Assembly: GCF_001262495.1 (NCBI RefSeq)
Contig: NZ_LGYE01000002.1
Span: 1 to 64,000, forward strand
Length of the DNA: 64,000 bases
Direction: 5' to 3'
Source of the DNA: Microbacterium sp. GCS4
Lineage (GTDB): Bacteria > Actinomycetota > Actinomycetes > Actinomycetales > Microbacteriaceae
Shown: positions 26,024 to 34,352 of the stretch, piece by piece
Position numbering within the stretch: the first letter of the stretch is position 1
How the letters are laid out: the number at the start of each line of letters is the position of its first letter
Program-made: the position numbers and the translations under genes
Notes under the pieces: model-generated
What the model was told of the DNA's origin: nothing
Databases searched by the model: none
What the model saw: the letters and a program-made list of their open reading frames with translations, nothing else

Positions 26024-27543
26024 GCGTCCTGGGGCTCGACCTCGGCACGAGCGGGGTGCGTGCCATGGCGTTCTCTCTCGACGGTCGCGAGATCGGCAGC
26101 GCCGCAGCGACTCTCGAGCTCCAGCGGCCGGCGCGGGATCGCGTCGAGCTGGATGCGGGGGCGCTCATCGCCGCGGCCGAATCGGTCGTCCGGTCCGCGG
26201 CTGCCGCTGCGCGGGCGCACGGCGACCCCGTCGCGGCGCTCGCGTTCAGCGTGCTGGGCGAGGCCGTCGTGCCGATCGACGCGGCGGGGGAGCCGCTCGC
26301 CCCCGTCGCGGTGAGCATGGACGCCCGCGGGCACGACGCGGCGGCCGCTCTCGGCAGGACCATCGGCGCCGAACGCTTCGCGGGGATCACCGGGCAGCCG
26401 CTGCACGGCATGTTCTCGGTGTTCAAGATCGCCGCGGGCGATGAGCCGTGGCGGGATGCCGCGGGCTACCGCTGCATGGGAGACCTGCTCGCCGAGCGAT
26501 GGACCGGCGTCGCCGGTATCGACCTCTCGCAGGCGGCGCGCACGGGTCTGCTCGACGTCGCCACGGGACGGTGGAGCCCGGAGCTGCTCGCCGCCTTCGC
26601 CGACACGGCGCCGTGGAGCACCGAGGATCGGCTGCCGACACCCGTCGCCGGGGGTCAGGTGATCGGCGCGGTCACGGGGCCGACGGCGGAGCGGCTGGGG
26701 CTCTCGGGCGACGTGCTCGTGGTCGCCGGCGCGCACGACCAGGCCGCCGCGTTCCTCGGAGCGGGCGGCGCTGCCGGCATCCGCTCGGTCGTCGCGTTCG
26801 GATCGAGCGACTGCCTCACGGTCGGCTCGGCCTCGCGGCCGGCGGGCCTCGAGGCGACGGGCTTCGCCTCGTACCGGATCGACGAGGAACGATGGATCAC
26901 GCTGGCAGGCATCGCCGCGGGCGGGTGGGCGCTGCAGTGGTTCGCGGGCATCGTCGGCTCGACGGTCGGCGCGGTGTTCGGCACTCTCAGCCCGTATCCG
27001 CCGGCCCTGCTCCTGCTGCCGTACCTCGCGGGAAGCGGCACGCTCGACAACGACCCGCAGGCGCGAGGGGTGCTGCACGGCCTCACGCTCGAGACGACGG
27101 TGCCCGAGATCGCGCGGGCGGTCGCCGAGTCCGCGGGGTTCGAGTTCCGCACCATCCTCGACGCCTTCTCCGCCCACGGAGTCGCCACCGGCGATCTGAT
27201 CGTGACCGGTTCGGGCTCGGAGAACGCCGCGGCTCTCCAGGCCAGAGCGGATGCCGCGGGGCGGTCGCTCACACCCGTGACCGCCGATGCCTCCGCGCGC
27301 GGAGCGGCGATGTTCGCAGCATCCGCGCTCGGCGCCGATCCGGCCCCGCTCCTCGCACCGACCACGGCGGCCGTCGCCGAGCCGACCGCCGAGCACTCCG
27401 ATTGGTACGAACGGCAGCGCCGCGCCTACCGCGACCTCTATCGCGCGACCCGCGACATCGCCGCTCATCTCGCAGCGCCTGCCCGACAGCCCCTCTCAGA
27501 CCCTCAGAACACACCTGCCCATCAGAAGGAGAACACGCCATGA
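26020..27543 (+). CDS. FGGY-family carbohydrate kinase
   Basis: A 507-residue two-domain kinase. The N-terminal phosphate-binding motif is VLGLDLGTSGVRAMAF (residues 3-18); the second ATP-domain signatures are AGAHDQAAAFLGAGG, AFGSSDCLTVG, LLPYLAGSGT and LIVTGSGSENAAALQARADAAGR. Such kinases phosphorylate pentuloses, glycerol, gluconate or tetritols. The acceptor cannot be told from sequence. The gene sits between a CUT1 importer and two aldolases, so it probably activates the imported sugar or polyol for aldol cleavage. The GTG at 26020 overlaps the permease stop. Confidence 0.88.
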   Translation: MSVLGLDLGTSGVRAMAFSLDGREIGSAAATLELQRPARDRVELDAGALIAAAESVVRSAAAAARAHGDPVAALAFSVLGEAVVPIDAAGEPLAPVAVSMDARGHDAAAALGRTIGAERFAGITGQPLHGMFSVFKIAAGDEPWRDAAGYRCMGDLLAERWTGVAGIDLSQAARTGLLDVATGRWSPELLAAFADTAPWSTEDRLPTPVAGGQVIGAVTGPTAERLGLSGDVLVVAGAHDQAAAFLGAGGAAGIRSVVAFGSSDCLTVGSASRPAGLEATGFASYRIDEERWITLAGIAAGGWALQWFAGIVGSTVGAVFGTLSPYPPALLLLPYLAGSGTLDNDPQARGVLHGLTLETTVPEIARAVAESAGFEFRTILDAFSAHGVATGDLIVTGSGSENAAALQARADAAGRSLTPVTADASARGAAMFAASALGADPAPLLAPTTAAVAEPTAEHSDWYERQRRAYRDLYRATRDIAAHLAAPARQPLSDPQNTPAHQKENTP

Positions 27544-28196
27544 CCGACACGCTGTCCCGCACGGGATTCGACATCGACGCCGCCCGGAAGGAGATCCTCG
27601 ACTACTGCCTGCGGTCGATGGAGTACGGCCTGAACTTCAACACCCAGGGCAACATCAGCATCCGCGTGCCCGGAGTCGACGACCGCTTCCTCATCACCCC
27701 CACCGACCTCGAGTACGACCGGATGACGCCGGACGACATCGTGCTCGTGAACGGCGACAGCGAGGTGATCGACGGCCGGCTCGGACCCTCCAGCGAGGTC
27801 ACCGTGCACATGGCGGTGTACAAGCGCCGTCCCGATGTGAACGCGATCGTGCACTCCGAGCCCGTGTTCTCGAACGTGTGGGGCGTCGTGGGATCGCCGA
27901 TCCTCGGCACGCTCGTGAACATGGTGATCTACACCAAGGGCGACGTGCCCATCATGCCGTTCGAGCTCAGCAACAACACCGAGTTCGGGGAGCACATGTG
28001 CGACGCGATGGGCGACCTCAACGCGGTCGTGTGGGCGAACCACGGACTGCTCACGGTCGGCCCGAACCTGCGCGACGCGTTCAAGACCAGCGTGGCGGTC
28101 GAGTCGGCGGCCAAGGTGCAGGCCTACGCCCGCGCGCTGACGGACACGCCGATCGTGCTCGAGTACGACAAGCTCGGCATCACCGAAGCGCTCTGA
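27540..28196 (+). CDS. Class II aldolase/epimerase (fuculose-phosphate aldolase/AraD superfamily)
   Basis: A 218-residue zinc-dependent enzyme of the aldolase II/adducin-head family. NTQGNISIRV (substrate phosphate region), FLITPTDLEYDRM, SSEVTVHMAVYKRRPDVNAIVHSEP (Glu, His and further His ligand region) and WANHGLLTVG (His) are visible. The usual HTHSxY metal motif reads VHSEPVF here, so substrate preference may differ from fuculose-1-phosphate aldolase or ribulose-5-phosphate 4-epimerase. AGAAGGAGAACACGCC precedes the ATG, which overlaps the kinase stop (ATGA). It probably acts on the kinase product. Confidence 0.87.
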   Translation: MTDTLSRTGFDIDAARKEILDYCLRSMEYGLNFNTQGNISIRVPGVDDRFLITPTDLEYDRMTPDDIVLVNGDSEVIDGRLGPSSEVTVHMAVYKRRPDVNAIVHSEPVFSNVWGVVGSPILGTLVNMVIYTKGDVPIMPFELSNNTEFGEHMCDAMGDLNAVVWANHGLLTVGPNLRDAFKTSVAVESAAKVQAYARALTDTPIVLEYDKLGITEAL

Positions 28197-28200
28197 CCTC

Positions 28201-29163
28201 ATGGCGCTGCAGACACTCCGAGAAGCGCTCGCCCTGGCCGAGGCGGGGGAGTACGCGGTGGGCGCGTTCAACGTGTCCAGCCTCGACCAGGTCCTCGCGG
28301 TGCTCGCGGCGGCCGAGGCCGAGCGCTCGCCCGTGATCGTGCAGGCGATCGCCGGCATGTCGGCCTACGACGACGAGTCCGCGTGGTGGCACCGGCTGCG
28401 TCGGCTGGTCGACGAGCACGCCGACCGCATCCCGGTGGTGCTGCACCTCGATCACGGCCGCACGTACGACGACTGCGCGCGGGCCATCGACCACGGATTC
28501 ACGAGCGTCATGATCGATGCGAGCCGCGACATCGACGACGACGAGCCCTCGTCCTTCGATGAGAACGTCGCGCTCACCCGGCGAGTCGTCGAGCTCGCGC
28601 ATCCGGCGGGCGTGAGCGTCGAGGGGGAGCTCGGCACGATCGGCGGGGCGGAGGCCGGGATCACCGGGACGGTCGAGGAGATCGTGTTCGCCGACCCCGA
28701 TCAGGCGGCGTCGTTCGTCGCGGCGACCGACGTCGACGCACTCGCGGTCGCGGTGGGCACGAGCCATGGCTCGGTGAAGTTCACGGATGCCGAGGGCGGG
28801 CAGCGGCTCCGGCTCGAGCTCATCGCGGAGATCAAACGACGACTGCCCGACACCTTCCTCGTGCTGCACGGCTCCTCGTCCGTGCCGGCGGAGGCCGTCG
28901 CCACCATCAACGCGCACGGCGGGTCGGTGCGCCCCTCGTACGGCATCTCGCCGGAGCAGAAGAGCGAGGGCGTCGCCGCCGGCATCCGAAAGATCAACCA
29001 GGGCACCGACTCGCACCTCGCGTGGACCGCGGCGCTGCGGGAGTTCCTGAGCGAGCGTCCCGCGGTCGTGGAGCCGAGCGAGCAGTTGCGCGCCGGGATC
29101 GACGGATTCCGCGGCATGGTCGCGCGCCGGATGCGCGAGTTCGGCTCGGCCGGTCGCGCCTGA
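28201..29163 (+). CDS. Class II ketose-bisphosphate aldolase-like protein (FbaA/GatY/KbaY family)
   Basis: A 320-residue TIM-barrel protein. Family landmarks are AVGAFNVSSLDQVLAVLAAAE, VVLHLDHGRTYDD (zinc His, Asp), HGFTSVMIDASRD, VSVEGELGTIGGAE, AVAVGTSHGSVKF, FLVLHGSSSVPAEAV and IRKINQGTDSHLAWTAALREFL. It belongs with fructose- or tagatose-bisphosphate aldolases, but the operon carries no phosphofructokinase-like second kinase, so a different ketose phosphate is possible. It starts 4 bp after the preceding stop and is last in the operon. Confidence 0.88.
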   Translation: MALQTLREALALAEAGEYAVGAFNVSSLDQVLAVLAAAEAERSPVIVQAIAGMSAYDDESAWWHRLRRLVDEHADRIPVVLHLDHGRTYDDCARAIDHGFTSVMIDASRDIDDDEPSSFDENVALTRRVVELAHPAGVSVEGELGTIGGAEAGITGTVEEIVFADPDQAASFVAATDVDALAVAVGTSHGSVKFTDAEGGQRLRLELIAEIKRRLPDTFLVLHGSSSVPAEAVATINAHGGSVRPSYGISPEQKSEGVAAGIRKINQGTDSHLAWTAALREFLSERPAVVEPSEQLRAGIDGFRGMVARRMREFGSAGRA

Positions 29164-29164
29164 G

Positions 29165-29188
29165 CCCAGGGCGGCCCTGCTCCCTGGG
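29165..29188 (+). terminator. Weak hairpin after the aldolase operon
   Basis: CCCAGGG (29165-29171) pairs with CCCTGGG (29182-29188) across a 10-base loop just after the last stop codon and before the convergent deoR stop. It has no U-tract and is only a candidate. Confidence 0.4.
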
Positions 29189-29217
29189 GAGCGGGGTCGT
29201 CGTCTGCACCTGACGAC

Positions 29218-30015
29218 TCAGGCGATGTCGATCGTGAGGCCCGCCTCGCGGAGCGCCTCCAGTTCGTCGCCCGGGGCCTCCGAGCCCGTGACGAGCAGAT
29301 CGACCTGCGACAGCGGCGCGACCTGGATCATCTGGCTCTTGCCGATCTTCGAGCTGTCGGCCACCACGATGCGGCGGGCCGCGGTCTCCAGATACCGGCG
29401 CTTCATGGTGACCTCGGGCAGGCTCGAGTTGGTGAAGCCCGTCGGGGACACCCCGTTGCAGCCGATGATGCCGAGGTCGCTGTGCACGGAGCCGAGGAAC
29501 ATGTCTCCCAGCGGATCGATGAGGGAGCGCTGCTTGTAGCTCACCGTGCCGCCGGTGACGACCACGGTGATCTGGTGAGGCTCGGCGACACCGAGTTCCA
29601 ATGCGATCGTGAGGGAGTTCGTGAACACGACCACGCCGCGCAGCTCCTCGCGCGTGCGCAGCGCTCGCGCGACCGCGAGGGTCGTCGTCCCCGCGTCGAG
29701 CATGATCGCCATCTCGCTCTCGACGAGGGCGGCAGCGGCATGGCCGATCCGCCGCTTCTCGGTGACCGCCCGGGTGAGCGCGCGCTCGTAGTCGGGGGAG
29801 TGCGCGGTGGACTTGATGCCCGAGATCGCGCCGCCGTGCACGCGCTGGATCACGTTCTCCTCGGCGAGGAGGTCGAGGTCGGTGCGGACCGTGACCTCGG
29901 AGACGCTGAGCGCTCTGCTGAGCTCCTGCACGCGGGCGAATCCCTGGCGCTCGATGATCGAGACGATCTGCTCTCGCCGCACCGCCGCCGGCACAGCCTG
30001 GGACCACTCTGGCAT
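29218..30015 (-). CDS. DeoR-family transcriptional regulator
   Basis: A 265-residue DeoR regulator. The N-terminal helix-turn-helix (REQIVSIIERQGFARVQELSRALSVS... and the DLDLLAEENVIQRVHGGA wing, residues 13-65) precedes a sugar-phosphate-sensing domain with DAGTTTLAVARAL, VVFTNSLTIALEL, VVVTGGTVSYKQRSLIDPL and VVADSSKIGK. DeoR proteins respond to phosphorylated sugars, matching the kinase and aldolases of the convergent operon at 22852-29163, which it probably regulates. The ATG start at 30015 is the one giving a family-length protein. Confidence 0.9.
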   Translation of the reverse strand: MPEWSQAVPAAVRREQIVSIIERQGFARVQELSRALSVSEVTVRTDLDLLAEENVIQRVHGGAISGIKSTAHSPDYERALTRAVTEKRRIGHAAAALVESEMAIMLDAGTTTLAVARALRTREELRGVVVFTNSLTIALELGVAEPHQITVVVTGGTVSYKQRSLIDPLGDMFLGSVHSDLGIIGCNGVSPTGFTNSSLPEVTMKRRYLETAARRIVVADSSKIGKSQMIQVAPLSQVDLLVTGSEAPGDELEALREAGLTIDIA

Positions 30016-30140
30016 GGCCTCAGCGTAGCGGTCCGGGTGCTCGGCACAGGGGATCGAAAGGTCGCTTTCCTAGCGTCGAGGGTGGGCATCAGCCCGCTCC
30101 GCGCCTGGCGCGGTGTCCTGCCACGAAGGAAGGCCTCCTC

Positions 30141-30581
30141 ATGACGAACACCACCGCCCCCGCAGCCACGACCTCGTGGGGACTCCTCGTCCTCCGCATC
30201 GTCGTCGGCGCCGTCTTCCTCGCCCACGGGGCGCAGAAGATCTTCGAGTTCACGCTCGCCGGCACGATCGGCAGCTTCGCCGGCATGGGCGTCCCTCTGC
30301 CCGAGATCGCCGCTCCCGTCGTCGCCTTCGTCGAGCTGATCGGCGGAGGGATGCTCGTGCTCGGTCTGTTCACGCGCCTCGCCGGCGTGCTCCTCGCGGT
30401 CGACATGCTCGTCGCCCTCGTGCTCGTGCACCTGCCCGCGGGGCTCTGGGTCGGCGACGGCGGCTACGAGTTCGTCGCCGTGCTCGGTGCGGTCGCCCTC
30501 GCCCTCGCGTTCACGGGGGCGGGGCGCTTCTCGGTGGATCGCGGCGTGCTGCGCGGCCGCGCGCCGGCCTGGCTCGCCTGA
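30141..30581 (+). CDS. DoxX-family membrane protein
   Basis: A 146-residue protein with four hydrophobic helices, matching DoxX/DoxD-like proteins: WGLLVLRIVVGAVFLAHGAQKIFEF, FAGMGVPLPEIAAPVVAFVELIGGGMLVLGLFTRLAG, and VLGAVALALAFTGAGRFSVDR. The family is linked to redox or membrane maintenance but has no settled function. AAGGAAGG precedes the ATG. It stands alone between the deoR gene (divergent) and the minus-strand gene whose stop is 1 bp away. Confidence 0.87.
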   Translation: MTNTTAPAATTSWGLLVLRIVVGAVFLAHGAQKIFEFTLAGTIGSFAGMGVPLPEIAAPVVAFVELIGGGMLVLGLFTRLAGVLLAVDMLVALVLVHLPAGLWVGDGGYEFVAVLGAVALALAFTGAGRFSVDRGVLRGRAPAWLA

Positions 30582-30582
30582 C

Positions 30583-31527
30583 TCAATCCGGTCGGGCCGG
30601 TGCGGTCAGCGGCTCGACCAGGAAGCGGAATGCCGCGCCCTGGCGGAACGGTTCGACGATCTCGAAGTTCTCGAACGCCGGTCCGCCGGGGATCGGCGAC
30701 GCGCTCGCCCAGTAGGACCACCGCGCGTTGACCCGGCACTCGAGCGCGGGGTGGGGGTCGTCGACCCGCCACCGCTGCAACGACCGTCGTCCGAGGAATC
30801 GCCAGTGGTCGGCGGTGTCGTGAGAGTATTCGACCGACCACGGATCCATCTCGTCCCCGACGGCTTCTACGATCGCGGCCTGTCCGTCTCGACGCAGCTC
30901 TGCGAGGCCGAAGCGGCCGTGCTCGGTGAAACCGGTGCCGCAGAACCCTGGCCACAGGTCGGCGGGGGTGACGGTGCGGTCCGCGAGTCGCAGCACTCGC
31001 AGCCGTGCCCAATTGCCCATGGTGGCGGTGAGGACGAGATGCTCCAGCGGCGTCGATGACGCATTCACGAACCCGGCGACCTCGACTTCGTGCGGGCGGT
31101 CGGCGAAGAAGCGAATCCGAACGTGGACATCCGCCCCGTTGTCGAAGCGCTCCACGCCGATCCACACGGTGAGCGTCTCGATGCCGTCGATCTCCGCGAC
31201 GACGCCGCGCGCGGGGTGATCCGTCGCCGCAGGCTCTCCAGCGGCGAGTGGGTCGTCGGCCGACCAGAACCGCTTGCCCGGCTCCCCGGGGTCGAGCATG
31301 CTCGGCTCCAGTTCTGAGAACCCTCGCCCCGTCTGCCCCTCAGGTATCGGTTCGACGGCGATGAAGTTCACGAGTCGTTCCGGCGGGTGGTCGAGGTACG
31401 GCGTGTAGACGCGCAGGAGTCCCCGCGGGCCGGGGAGGGGAGCGATGCCGATCTGGATGCCGTCGCGGTGGCCCCATCGCGGCACGCCGTCGGCACGTAG
31501 CCAGGTTCCTTCGGTCGATGAGGGCAC
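30583..31527 (-). CDS. Uncharacterised protein of the arabinan-type locus
   Basis: I do not recognise this 314-residue family. It has no signal peptide or membrane helix and is rich in aromatic residues and beta-strand-like stretches (QIGIAPLPGPRGLLRVYTPYL, TLTVWIGVERFDNGADVHVRIRFF, LTATMGNWARLRVLRL, WPGFCGTGFTEHGRFGL, ARWSYWASASPIPGGPAFENFEIV). This resembles a beta-sandwich or carbohydrate-binding or hydrolase fold more than a barrel. Its GTG start is only 20 bp from the operator at 31547-31560, which it shares with the divergent DUF4185 gene, so it is likely part of the same regulon and acts on the same carbohydrate in the cytoplasm. Confidence 0.75.
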   Translation of the reverse strand: MPSSTEGTWLRADGVPRWGHRDGIQIGIAPLPGPRGLLRVYTPYLDHPPERLVNFIAVEPIPEGQTGRGFSELEPSMLDPGEPGKRFWSADDPLAAGEPAATDHPARGVVAEIDGIETLTVWIGVERFDNGADVHVRIRFFADRPHEVEVAGFVNASSTPLEHLVLTATMGNWARLRVLRLADRTVTPADLWPGFCGTGFTEHGRFGLAELRRDGQAAIVEAVGDEMDPWSVEYSHDTADHWRFLGRRSLQRWRVDDPHPALECRVNARWSYWASASPIPGGPAFENFEIVEPFRQGAAFRFLVEPLTAPARPD

Positions 31528-31546
31528 GCCTGAGACCCTAGTGCGA

Positions 31547-31560
31547 TGAAATCGATTTCG
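31547..31560. promoter_or_regulatory. LacI-type operator, site 1 (shared by divergent genes)
   Basis: TGAAATCGATTTCG contains the perfect 12-bp palindrome GAAATCGATTTC (31548-31559). The same word occurs at 32779, 40805 and, with one change, 39646. It lies between the gene at 30583-31527 and the DUF4185 lipoprotein gene. Probable ligand: the LacI protein at 39740-40726. Confidence 0.85.
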
Positions 31561-31611
31561 CTAGGTTCGATGCCAGGCGCGGTGCATCCGCACCGCCGAT
31601 CGAGGAGGATC

Positions 31612-32757
31612 ATGCGCCGTGCACCCGCATCCCATCGCCGTCTCGCCGCGGCTTTCGTCGTCCTGGCCCTGGGGCTCTCCGGCTGCGCGGGAGGAACCGG
31701 CGTGACCGTGGATCCGGACCCCGACAAGCCGTTCGTGCTCGAGGGCGTCTCGAATCTCACGGAGATCGCCCAGCTGACCGGTCCCGGCGCCATGAACGAC
31801 ACGGCGTCCGTGTCGGTGGCCGGCACGGATCTCGGGTCGATGACGAACGTCGGCGACCGCACCTTCTTCTTCTTCGGCGACACGTTCGGCGAACGCGACC
31901 CGGAGTCGATCGGCGGCCAGGGCGGGTTCTGGCGGTCGAACGTGGCGGCGTGGACGGAGGACGACGACCCGACCGACGGCATCGACTTCGACGGTTGGGT
32001 CGCCGACGACATCGGCTTGGCGGAGGCGCTGATCGAAGGTGATCACGACGCGAACGGGGCCGGAGGCGAGGTCACCAAGATCCCGACGTACGGCTTCTCG
32101 ATCGGCGACACGATCTACGTCTCGTACATGTCCGTGCGGTTCTGGGGGGAGCCCGGCGTCTGGGATGCCAACCGATCCGCGCTCATCGTCTCGCGCGACG
32201 GCGGCACGTCGTGGGATCCCGTCCAGGGCGTGGAGTGGCCGGGAGACTCCAACTTCGTCCAGCTCGCGACAGCCGAGGTCAACGAGGGCGGTGAGGACTG
32301 GATCTACTTCTGGTCGATCCCGTCCGGACGTTTCGGAAGCGTCCAGCTCATGCGGGTCCGGGCGACCGAGGAGGCCGTCGAGGACCAGTCGGCGTACTCG
32401 TACTTCGCCGGGCTCGACGGCGGTGCGCCGACCTGGAGCGACGACATGGCCGACGCCGATACCGTGGTCGACGGCACGATCGGCGAACTCTCGGTGATGT
32501 GGTCGACGTACCTCGAGCGCTGGATCATGACGTACTCCGACGCGGGGAACGCGTACATCCGAGAGGGCATCACGCCGTGGGGGCCGTGGGGCGATCCGCT
32601 CGAGCTCGTGCCGGGCAGCGAGTACGAGGGTCTCTACTCGCCGTACCTGAATCCGCGGTACGTGACGGAGGACGGCAGGCGCATCCACTTCACGCTGTCG
32701 CTGTGGGGGCCGTACAACGTGTTCTGGTTCTCGGCCGATCTTGAGCGGTCGAACTGA
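31612..32757 (+). CDS. DUF4185 (GH183-type) lipoprotein, candidate endo-D-arabinanase
   Basis: A 381-residue surface lipoprotein: the signal peptide ends in lipobox LSGC (Cys25). The rest is a DUF4185 beta-propeller-like domain, with NDTASVSVAGTDLGSM, FFFFGDTFGERDPES, YGFSIGDTIYVSYMSVRFW, LIVSRDGGTSWDP, ERWIMTYSDAG and LYSPYLNPRYV. DUF4185 members were recently shown to be endo-D-arabinofuranases and named GH183; that activity is proposed here from family membership only. GAGGAGG lies just before the ATG at 31612; translation from an ATG in the operator (31546) is unlikely. It probably cuts a polymer at the cell surface to feed the adjacent importer. Confidence 0.82.
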   Translation: MRRAPASHRRLAAAFVVLALGLSGCAGGTGVTVDPDPDKPFVLEGVSNLTEIAQLTGPGAMNDTASVSVAGTDLGSMTNVGDRTFFFFGDTFGERDPESIGGQGGFWRSNVAAWTEDDDPTDGIDFDGWVADDIGLAEALIEGDHDANGAGGEVTKIPTYGFSIGDTIYVSYMSVRFWGEPGVWDANRSALIVSRDGGTSWDPVQGVEWPGDSNFVQLATAEVNEGGEDWIYFWSIPSGRFGSVQLMRVRATEEAVEDQSAYSYFAGLDGGAPTWSDDMADADTVVDGTIGELSVMWSTYLERWIMTYSDAGNAYIREGITPWGPWGDPLELVPGSEYEGLYSPYLNPRYVTEDGRRIHFTLSLWGPYNVFWFSADLERSN

Positions 32758-32770
32758 GATATTGGATCCC

Positions 32771-32799
32771 TTGCTTATGAAATCGATTTCGCTTACTCT
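32771..32799 (+). promoter_or_regulatory. Promoter with embedded LacI-type operator, site 2
   Basis: TTGCTT (-35, 32771-32776) and TACTCT (-10, 32794-32799) are 17 bp apart, and the operator TGAAATCGATTTCG (32778-32791) fills the spacer. A bound repressor would exclude RNA polymerase. This drives the binding-protein/permease/DUF4185 operon. Confidence 0.8.
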
Positions 32800-32905
32800 G
32801 GCGCATACCCGGTCGCCGAGGACCGTCGGCTGGGCCGGTGGGTTTCGGCGACAGCCGAGCACACAGCAGCGACTCGACGAGGAGTCCGTTCCTGAGGAGG
32901 AACCC

Positions 32906-34270
32906 ATGAGAATCACCCCACGCACCCGCAGGGCGACGTTCGCCGCTCTCGGGGCACTCACCATCGGCGCGATGATCGCCGGCTGCGGATCCGGAACGCC
33001 AGGAGAATCCGCCGACTCCGGCGGCGAGGACGGCGTCACCACGATCCAGTTCTGGCACCGCAACTTCACGCCGGTCGAGAACGAGTGGTACGAGAACATC
33101 ATCAAGAAGTTCAATGACTCGCAGGACGAGATCAAGGTCGTCGGCACGCAGGTGCCCGGCGACGCCTGGGATCAGAAGATGAAGGCCGCGCAGGCGGCGG
33201 GCAAGGCCCCCGACATCTACACGCACCCCGGCAGCATCCAGGATGCTGTGAACGCGGGTCAGCTGCACGAGCTCGACGGGATCGTGCCCGACGACGCCCT
33301 CGCCGAGATCTCGGACGCCGCGAAGCCGGTCTCCGAGATCGACGGCACCTACTACGCCTACCCGCTGCTGCTCGAGCCGCAGGCCGTGCTGTTCTGGAAC
33401 AAGGACATCCTCGACGCGGCGGGCGTCGACTCCGAGCAGGGGCCGACGACGTGGGACGAACTGATGGACGCGTGCGCCAAGATCCAGCCCACTCTCGCCG
33501 ACGGGCAGTATTGCATCTCGCCAGCGCAGGACGCCGCGACGTTCGCCTGGTCGACCGTCGGCCAGCAGTACAACTTCGCCGGTCACACCGCGCTGAACTC
33601 CGACTGGACCGCCGCCGACATCGACGACGCCGGATACCGCGACATGATGACGCAGTACAAGACACTGTGGGATGAGGGGTACATGCCCAAGCAGCCCCTC
33701 GCCGACTACGGCGGAGGCAAGGACTTCGGTGAGCAGAAGGTCGCCTTCAAGGTGTCCGGTTCGTGGATGCTGTCGGAGATCGGCTCGGACTACGCCGATG
33801 TCCTCGGCAAGACCGGCATCGGGCCGATGGTGAACTCGGCGGAGGCCGACGGTCGCACGGCCACGACCCTCGGCAACTTCAAGTGGGTCGTCGACGCGAA
33901 GACCAAGAACGCGGAAGCGGCGGGGAAGTTCCTCTCCTGGGCGATCGCCGGCGACCCCGAGAACCTCGTGCCCTTCTTCGTCGACACGCAGTTCACGAAG
34001 GCCCCGGTGCGCCAGTCGGTGCAGGATGCCGTCGCCGCCGACCCCAAGGCGGCTGATGCGCCCTGGTCGTCGATCATCACCGAGGAGATCGCTCCGAACG
34101 CGATTCCCGAGCCGACCTACCCGTGGGACGTCTCGCTCGCGGTCGGCACCGCCTTCGAGTCGGTCATGAAGGGGTCCGCGTCGCCGGATGCCGCGATCGA
34201 CACCGCGAACAAGGCGATCCAGACGGTCATCGACCGCGAGGGCCTCGCGGACAAGGCGCCGAGCCAGTAG
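32906..34270 (+). CDS. Sugar-binding lipoprotein of CUT1 ABC importer (arabinan-type locus)
   Basis: A 454-residue family 1 solute-binding protein with lipobox IAGC (Cys27) and a Ser/Gly-rich tether. The mature part has IQFWHRNFTPVENEWYENIIKKF, MKAAQAAGKAPDIYTHPGSIQDAV, VLFWNKDILDAAGVDS, VAFKVSGSWMLSEIG and FKWVVDAKTKNAEAAGKFLSWAI. CCTGAGGAGG precedes the ATG at 32906. It is the first gene after the site 2 promoter and probably binds oligosaccharides released by the DUF4185 enzymes. A strong hairpin follows its stop. Confidence 0.93.
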   Translation: MRITPRTRRATFAALGALTIGAMIAGCGSGTPGESADSGGEDGVTTIQFWHRNFTPVENEWYENIIKKFNDSQDEIKVVGTQVPGDAWDQKMKAAQAAGKAPDIYTHPGSIQDAVNAGQLHELDGIVPDDALAEISDAAKPVSEIDGTYYAYPLLLEPQAVLFWNKDILDAAGVDSEQGPTTWDELMDACAKIQPTLADGQYCISPAQDAATFAWSTVGQQYNFAGHTALNSDWTAADIDDAGYRDMMTQYKTLWDEGYMPKQPLADYGGGKDFGEQKVAFKVSGSWMLSEIGSDYADVLGKTGIGPMVNSAEADGRTATTLGNFKWVVDAKTKNAEAAGKFLSWAIAGDPENLVPFFVDTQFTKAPVRQSVQDAVAADPKAADAPWSSIITEEIAPNAIPEPTYPWDVSLAVGTAFESVMKGSASPDAAIDTANKAIQTVIDREGLADKAPSQ

Positions 34271-34278
34271 GACTCCGC

Positions 34279-34311
34279 GGCGGGGGTCGGCGTTGCGCGC
34301 CGACCCCCGCC
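34279..34311 (+). terminator. Hairpin between binding-protein and permease genes
   Basis: A 14-bp perfect stem GGCGGGGGTCGGCG (34279-34292 with 34298-34311) and a 5-base loop, 8 bp after the binding-protein stop, without a U-tract. Same placement as the hairpins at 19359 and 24183. Confidence 0.75.
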
Positions 34312-34352
34312 TGCGGGATCACGACAGCACGAGGGAACGGGTGGAGCGAACG

